Shown here one piece after another: positions 8,145-11,506 of a stretch of 11,506 nucleotides of DNA. The stretch is from Pseudoxanthomonas sp. (GTDB lineage Bacteria; Pseudomonadota; Gammaproteobacteria; Xanthomonadales; Xanthomonadaceae). The stretch is from positions 1 through 11,506 of the forward strand of contig JAJAZJ010000159.1 in NCBI GenBank assembly GCA_026785795.1. Reading direction: 5' to 3'. The notes beneath the pieces were generated by a model that saw only the letters and a list, made by a program, of their open reading frames with translations, ran no database searches and was not told where the DNA came from. Both the position numbers and the translations under genes were made by a program. Positions within the stretch are counted from its first letter, which is position 1. Each line of letters starts with the position of its first letter.

Positions 8145-9705
8145 GCTGCACGACTCCGGGCTCGACTCCGACTTCGCCGCGACGCACGGCTGCAGCGCGC
8201 TCGTTTACGGCCAGTTTCTGCGCGTCGGTCAGGCGCGCCAGGTTCTTCACCTGCAGCGCCATGCGCGGGTTCCTGGCCAGCACCGCTTCGTGGCGCATCA
8301 GGAAGTCCCAGTACAGCGTGGTGAACGGGCAGGCGCTGTCGCCGCTGCGCTGCGCGGGGTCATAGCGGCAGCCCTTGCAGTGCGGGCTCATGCGCTGGAT
8401 GTACTTGCCGGTGGCAACGTAGGGCTTGCTGCCCATCACGCCGCCGTCTGCGTACTGGCTCATGCCCAGGGTGTTGGGCAGCTCGACCCATTCCACTGCA
8501 TCTACATACACGGCCAGGTACCAGGCGTGCACCTGCCTGGGCTGCACGCCCAGCATCAATGCGTACAGGCCGGTGACCATCAGGCGCTGGATGTGGTTGG
8601 CGTAGCCGTGGGTGAGCGTCTGCGCCAGCGCATCGCGCAGGCAGGCCATGTCGGTGGCGCCGGTCCAGTACCAGGCGGGCAGATCCTGCTGGGCTTCGAG
8701 CACGTTGCGCTCCAGGTACCCCGGCATCTGCGTCCAATAGATGCCGCGCACGTACTCGCGCCAGCCCAGGATCTGGCGGATGAAGCCTTCGACGCTGGCC
8801 AGTGGCGCGTGCCCGTCGCGGTATGCGCTCTCAGCCGCGGCCACCACCTCGCGCGGGCTGAGCAGCTTCAGGTTCAGTGCGGCCGCCAGGTGCGCGTGGT
8901 ACAGCCACGGGTCGCCCGGCCACATTGCATCCTGGTAGCGGCCGAACAGCGGCAGGCGCTCCTGGATGAAGGCCTGCAGCGACTGCAGCGCCTGCGCGCG
9001 GGTGACCGGCCAGGCAAAGCTGTCCAACTGTCCGGGGTGATCCGCGAAGCGGGCATTGACCAGGGCGATCACCTCACGGGTGACAGCATCAGGCTGGAAA
9101 GCCGCGCGTGGCGGCACGGCAAGCGGCCCAGCGGTGCCGAAGGATTCGCGGTTGTCGGCGTCGAAATTCCACTGCCCGCCGATGGGCTCGTCGCCCTGCA
9201 TCAAGACGCCATGCCGCTTGCGCTGCTCGCGATAGAAGTACTCCATGCGCAGCGACTTGCGGCCTTCGGCGTGCGCGGCGAAGTCGCGAATGCCGCTGAA
9301 GAAGTGGCGGTCCTCGCGGATGTCCAGCGGCAGCTCGTAGGCCTCGGCCACTGCCTTGATCGACTGCAGCACGCGCCAGTCGCCCGGAGTAGTCATGACC
9401 ACCCGTGTGGGCTTCAGGCGCAGGATGTCGGCCTGCAGTTGCGCAGCCAGACTGCCGCCGTTGCCCGGCGCATCCAGCCGCGTGTAGTACAGGCGGCGGC
9501 CGGCGGCCTGCACGGCGAGCGCGAAGTGGCGCATCGCCGCGAGGAACATCACAGTGCGCGGCTTGCTCGACCACACGTGGGTGGACTCCTCGGCCGCTTC
9601 AGCCATCCACACGGCGTCGATTGCCGCATCGAAACCGTCGAATGCGGACGCATCCAGATCCAGCTGGTCGCCCAGCACGATGATCAGAGAACGCAGCTCA
9701 GCCAC
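8137..9705 (-). CDS. Iron-sulfur photolyase/cryptochrome (FeS-BCP, prokaryotic (6-4) photolyase type)
   Basis: The 522-residue product has the family layout: an N-terminal alpha/beta domain starting LRSLIIVLGDQLD, with FLAAMRHFA and VMTTPGDWRV, and a C-terminal helical FAD domain with VEGFIRQILGWREYVRG, THGYANHIQRLMVTG and ADGGVMGSKPYVATG. Four cysteines, C355 (DMACLRD), C443 and C446 (PHCKGC) and C459 (SACPF), fit the [4Fe-4S] ligands known from Agrobacterium PhrB, all at the same five-residue offset; H371 in NHIQRLM fits its active-site His. Members repair (6-4) photoproducts using light. Translation starts at a GTG (9705), which overlaps the end of the DUF2256 gene by 8 bases; the stop overlaps the next photolyase-like gene by 8 bases. 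All expected cluster ligands are present, so the protein looks functional. Symbols phrB and cryB are used for relatives. Confidence 0.95.
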   Translation of the reverse strand: MAELRSLIIVLGDQLDLDASAFDGFDAAIDAVWMAEAAEESTHVWSSKPRTVMFLAAMRHFALAVQAAGRRLYYTRLDAPGNGGSLAAQLQADILRLKPTRVVMTTPGDWRVLQSIKAVAEAYELPLDIREDRHFFSGIRDFAAHAEGRKSLRMEYFYREQRKRHGVLMQGDEPIGGQWNFDADNRESFGTAGPLAVPPRAAFQPDAVTREVIALVNARFADHPGQLDSFAWPVTRAQALQSLQAFIQERLPLFGRYQDAMWPGDPWLYHAHLAAALNLKLLSPREVVAAAESAYRDGHAPLASVEGFIRQILGWREYVRGIYWTQMPGYLERNVLEAQQDLPAWYWTGATDMACLRDALAQTLTHGYANHIQRLMVTGLYALMLGVQPRQVHAWYLAVYVDAVEWVELPNTLGMSQYADGGVMGSKPYVATGKYIQRMSPHCKGCRYDPAQRSGDSACPFTTLYWDFLMRHEAVLARNPRMALQVKNLARLTDAQKLAVNERAAAVRRGEVGVEPGVVQHA

Positions 9706-9865
9706 GCGAAGCCTTGTTGCGCCGACAGGCGTCGGAACAGTACTTCACTTCATTCCAGTTTTTTGCCCAGCGTCGCCGCCAGCTCATTGCCAAGCCGCAG
9801 CCAACGCATGGCTTGCTCGGCAAGGCCGCTTTGTTGCCGCGAAAGCCTGCACTGTGCCCTGTCAT
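9698..9865 (-). CDS. DUF2256 small zinc-ribbon protein
   Basis: This 55-residue protein contains KPCVGCGLAMSWRRRW followed by NEVKYCSDACRR. The cysteines C20, C23, C43 and C47 form a CxxC...CxxxC zinc-ribbon-like pattern, and the basic Trp-rich middle is the hallmark of DUF2256. The start is the ATG at 9865, which overlaps the stop of the upstream FAD oxidoreductase gene as ATGA; the longer upstream frame would have to run through that gene. Its own stop lies inside the start of the FeS photolyase gene (8-base overlap). Small DUF2256 proteins are often found next to cryptochrome/photolyase genes, so a partner or nucleic-acid-binding role is plausible but unproven. Confidence 0.9.
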   Translation of the reverse strand: MTGHSAGFRGNKAALPSKPCVGCGLAMSWRRRWAKNWNEVKYCSDACRRNKASRG

Positions 9866-11025
9866 CGCGAACCCGCATGTACTGCCAGGGTATTCACGCC
9901 GTTGTCGCCCGCGGGCTGCTCCAGACCCGTCCCGCTGCATGCTTGTTGGCGAACAGACTCGTCCTGAGCGCGCGCAGAGGCATATGCAGCCGCGTCGGAT
10001 GCAGAGCGGAAGATTGCCGCGGACAGCGATTGCGCGGACAGCCAGGCCCCCTCGACGCCCGTGCCGCCAAGGAAGTCACCGCAGACGCCCAGGCCCTGGT
10101 CAGCGTCCCACCAGCACGGCTCGGACGGCGCAAGCCCCTGCGCCGGCGGCAACGCGTAGCGCCAACGGTGCACCACGCTGTGATGCCAGTCGACAGGCTG
10201 ACCCAGATATTCGGCCAGCGCGTCCTGCAGCTGCTGCTGTACCCACGCGGCCGGCTGTTCGAGATGCTGACGGCTCCACGCTGCGCGGGCGTGCGTGACC
10301 CAGTGCGCCCGCCCGGGCACCCGTTCACGGCCCGGACGCGCATCATTGCGCAGCACCCAGGCCAGCGGGCCTGCGGGCGGCCGGGCCAAGTCCCAGCGCA
10401 CGGCAGGTTCCGGTGCAGCGGCGATGCCCATCAGTGTCCAGCACGGCTGCATCGGGATGACGGACGCGTGCCCTGCCCAATCTTTGCGGTGCGCGCTGAG
10501 CAAGGGCGACGCCTGTGCGGGCGGCAGCGCCAGCACGACCGCGTCGAATTGCGCGCTGTGGCGCTCGCCAGCGGCTTCCACCTGCCAGCCGGCCGGGCTC
10601 TTGTACAGGCTGTCGACCGCAAACGACCAAGTGGTCGTCACACCATCCAACAGGCGGCGACACAGCGCGGGCATGTCCGGCTCGGGCACACAAATCCGAT
10701 CGCCGTCCTCAAGCGGCAAACTGCCGGCGGCCTGTACAGGCACCCACTCGACCAGCCAACCCGCATGCACGGCCTGGTCGATGAAGCTTTGGAAAGCAGC
10801 GGAGCGGGCGGTGATGCCGACTGCGCCGTGGTCAAGCCGGGTCGTGCAGGCTTGTCCGTTGCGGTCGACCCATTCAAGGCGGCGGGTGGCCAGGCGCCCG
10901 CCAGGCCCACGGGATTTGTCGAACAGATGCACCGAGTGCCCGGCCAGGATCAACGCATGCGAGCACGCAGTTCCGGCAATGCCGGCACCCACTACCGCAA
11001 ATTTCCGGGGCGTGCTGGATAACAT
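9862..11025 (-). CDS. Renalase-like FAD/NAD(P)-dependent oxidoreductase
   Basis: The 387-residue product begins with a dinucleotide-binding fold: FAVVGAGIAGTACSHAL (GxGxxG at 13-18), then DKSRGPGGRLATRR at 36-49 and LDHGAVGITARSAAF at 65-79, the pattern of renalase-like FAD oxidoreductases. VVLALPPAQ (163-171) and the C-terminal VCGDFLGGTGVEGAWLS (314-330) complete the flavin site. The substrate is unknown. I chose the ATG at 11025 (MLSSTPRKF) over one at 11052, because the latter falls inside the likely promoter. No ribosome site precedes it, so the mRNA may be leaderless. The last 45 or so residues lie beyond the family core and look unstructured; their end overlaps the DUF2256 start as ATGA. 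It is the first gene of the leftward cluster and is divergent from the MerR gene. Confidence 0.9.
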   Translation of the reverse strand: MLSSTPRKFAVVGAGIAGTACSHALILAGHSVHLFDKSRGPGGRLATRRLEWVDRNGQACTTRLDHGAVGITARSAAFQSFIDQAVHAGWLVEWVPVQAAGSLPLEDGDRICVPEPDMPALCRRLLDGVTTTWSFAVDSLYKSPAGWQVEAAGERHSAQFDAVVLALPPAQASPLLSAHRKDWAGHASVIPMQPCWTLMGIAAAPEPAVRWDLARPPAGPLAWVLRNDARPGRERVPGRAHWVTHARAAWSRQHLEQPAAWVQQQLQDALAEYLGQPVDWHHSVVHRWRYALPPAQGLAPSEPCWWDADQGLGVCGDFLGGTGVEGAWLSAQSLSAAIFRSASDAAAYASARAQDESVRQQACSGTGLEQPAGDNGVNTLAVHAGSR

Positions 11026-11127
11026 GGCATGATCATACCTAATCCGACTCATATTGAAGTCAAAAAACCATATCCCCTACAAGTTGACTTATAATCAGCG
11101 TCAAAGTGGCGTCACTCCTGGAACCGG
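11026..11127. promoter_or_regulatory. AT-rich divergent control region with operator-like repeats
   Basis: This 102-base region is much richer in A and T than its surroundings. For the leftward genes, TTGACT (11063-11058, minus) and TATGAT (11037-11032, minus) form a promoter with a 20-base spacer; TAGGTA at 16 bases is the alternative -10. For the regulator, a perfect TATAAT lies at 11090-11095 (plus) with only a weak -35. TTGAC half sites occur at 11084-11088 (plus), at 11100-11104 (minus, forming TTGAC-N11-GTCAA) and in the palindrome TTGAAGTCAA at 11054-11063. These are candidate binding sites for the divergent MerR-type regulator. Confidence 0.6.
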
Positions 11128-11506
11128 ATGAACACCGACAAGAACAAGCTCAAGTCATCGCCGCGATCAGCCCGGCAACGCCCAGGCACGGCAGCGGCGT
11201 CGCTGCACCGCAGCGGCGCCGTGGCGCGCATGTTGCGTATGCCCGTGGCGACGCTGCGTGTCTGGGAACGTCGCTACGCTTTGACGCAGCCCGAGCTGTC
11301 GCCGGGCGGCCAGCGCTTGTACTCGGCAGACGACGTGCGGCGGTTGGCGTTGATCAAGCAACTGACCGACCTTGGCCACGCCATCGGCAGCCTCGCGTCG
11401 CTGGACATGGCGCATCTGCAGCGCGTGTCCGCCACCCATGCGCAGTTACTGGCGGCCTCAGACAGAGGCGAGCTCCACGATGCGCCGCCGGCCCCGCCCG
11501 TCAGAA
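11128..11506 (+). CDS. MerR-family transcriptional regulator, LitR/CarH-like, N-terminal part
   Basis: The frame opens at ATG 11128 and runs off the window after 126 codons. Residues about 29-98 form the MerR winged helix: SGAVARMLRMPVATLRVWERRY, then SPGGQRLYSADDVRRLALIKQLTDLGHAIGSLASL. The WERRY, the GGQRLYS wing and the GHAIGSLA segment are typical of the LitR/CarH branch, whose members respond to light, some through a C-terminal adenosylcobalamin-binding domain. That domain would lie outside the window, so the light sensor cannot be assessed. GGA about 10 bases before the ATG is a modest ribosome site. Residues 1-28 are a basic, low-complexity extension. Its divergent position next to flavin and photolyase genes matches known LitR arrangements, so control of this cluster and of itself is likely. 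The family call is firm; the LitR subclass is probable. Confidence 0.88.
   Translation, partial: MNTDKNKLKSSPRSARQRPGTAAASLHRSGAVARMLRMPVATLRVWERRYALTQPELSPGGQRLYSADDVRRLALIKQLTDLGHAIGSLASLDMAHLQRVSATHAQLLAASDRGELHDAPPAPPVR

Noticed and set aside
7098..8324. Plus-strand frame of 408 codons opposite the permuted photolyase
   Set aside because: It is a shadow of the real minus-strand gene, with no recognisable domain and low-complexity composition.
8059..11022. Very long plus-strand open frame of 987 codons opposite the flavoprotein and photolyase genes
   Set aside because: It lies antisense to four recognised genes, its translation shows no family motif and is Ala/Arg/His-rich as expected for the complement of GC-rich coding DNA; long antisense frames are common in such genomes.

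Overview
This GC-rich window looks chromosomal and comes from a gammaproteobacterium, most likely of the Xanthomonas/Stenotrophomonas/Lysobacter group. The basis is the order tRNA-Leu, tig, clpP, clpX, lon on one strand together with the character of the proteins; no database search was possible. Apart from the last gene, every convincing gene is read from the minus strand, so the biological order runs from high to low coordinates.

Right part (about 5120-11506): a probable light-response and flavin gene cluster. A MerR-family regulator resembling LitR/CarH starts at 11128 on the plus strand and runs off the window. Back to back with it, across an AT-rich control region (11026-11127), begins a leftward series of tightly packed genes: a renalase-like FAD oxidoreductase, a 55-residue zinc-ribbon protein (DUF2256), an iron-sulfur photolyase of the (6-4)/FeS-BCP type, a second photolyase-like protein with apparently reversed domain order, a DUF393 (DCC) redox protein, an SDR-fold protein lacking the catalytic tyrosine, and a five-helix membrane protein (DUF3429). 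The first five overlap one another by 4 or 8 bases, which suggests translational coupling and joint regulation. The likely theme is regulation by light, repair of UV-damaged DNA and flavin/redox chemistry.

Middle (about 4592-5119): an intact tRNA-Leu(UAG) gene with its own promoter, followed by a degenerate tRNA-like remnant in the 360-base leader region of tig.

Left part (1-4591): the conserved protein quality-control block. Trigger factor handles nascent chains at the ribosome, ClpP and ClpX form the ClpXP protease, and Lon is a second AAA+ protease, present only as its N-terminal 355 residues (cut just before the expected Walker A motif). A good match to a heat-shock (sigma-32) promoter lies in front of lon, followed by a 13-base palindrome.

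The most interesting points are the permuted photolyase next to an FeS photolyase, the SDR with Ile in place of the catalytic Tyr, and the operator-like divergent region with a 20-base promoter spacer and repeated TTGAC half sites.
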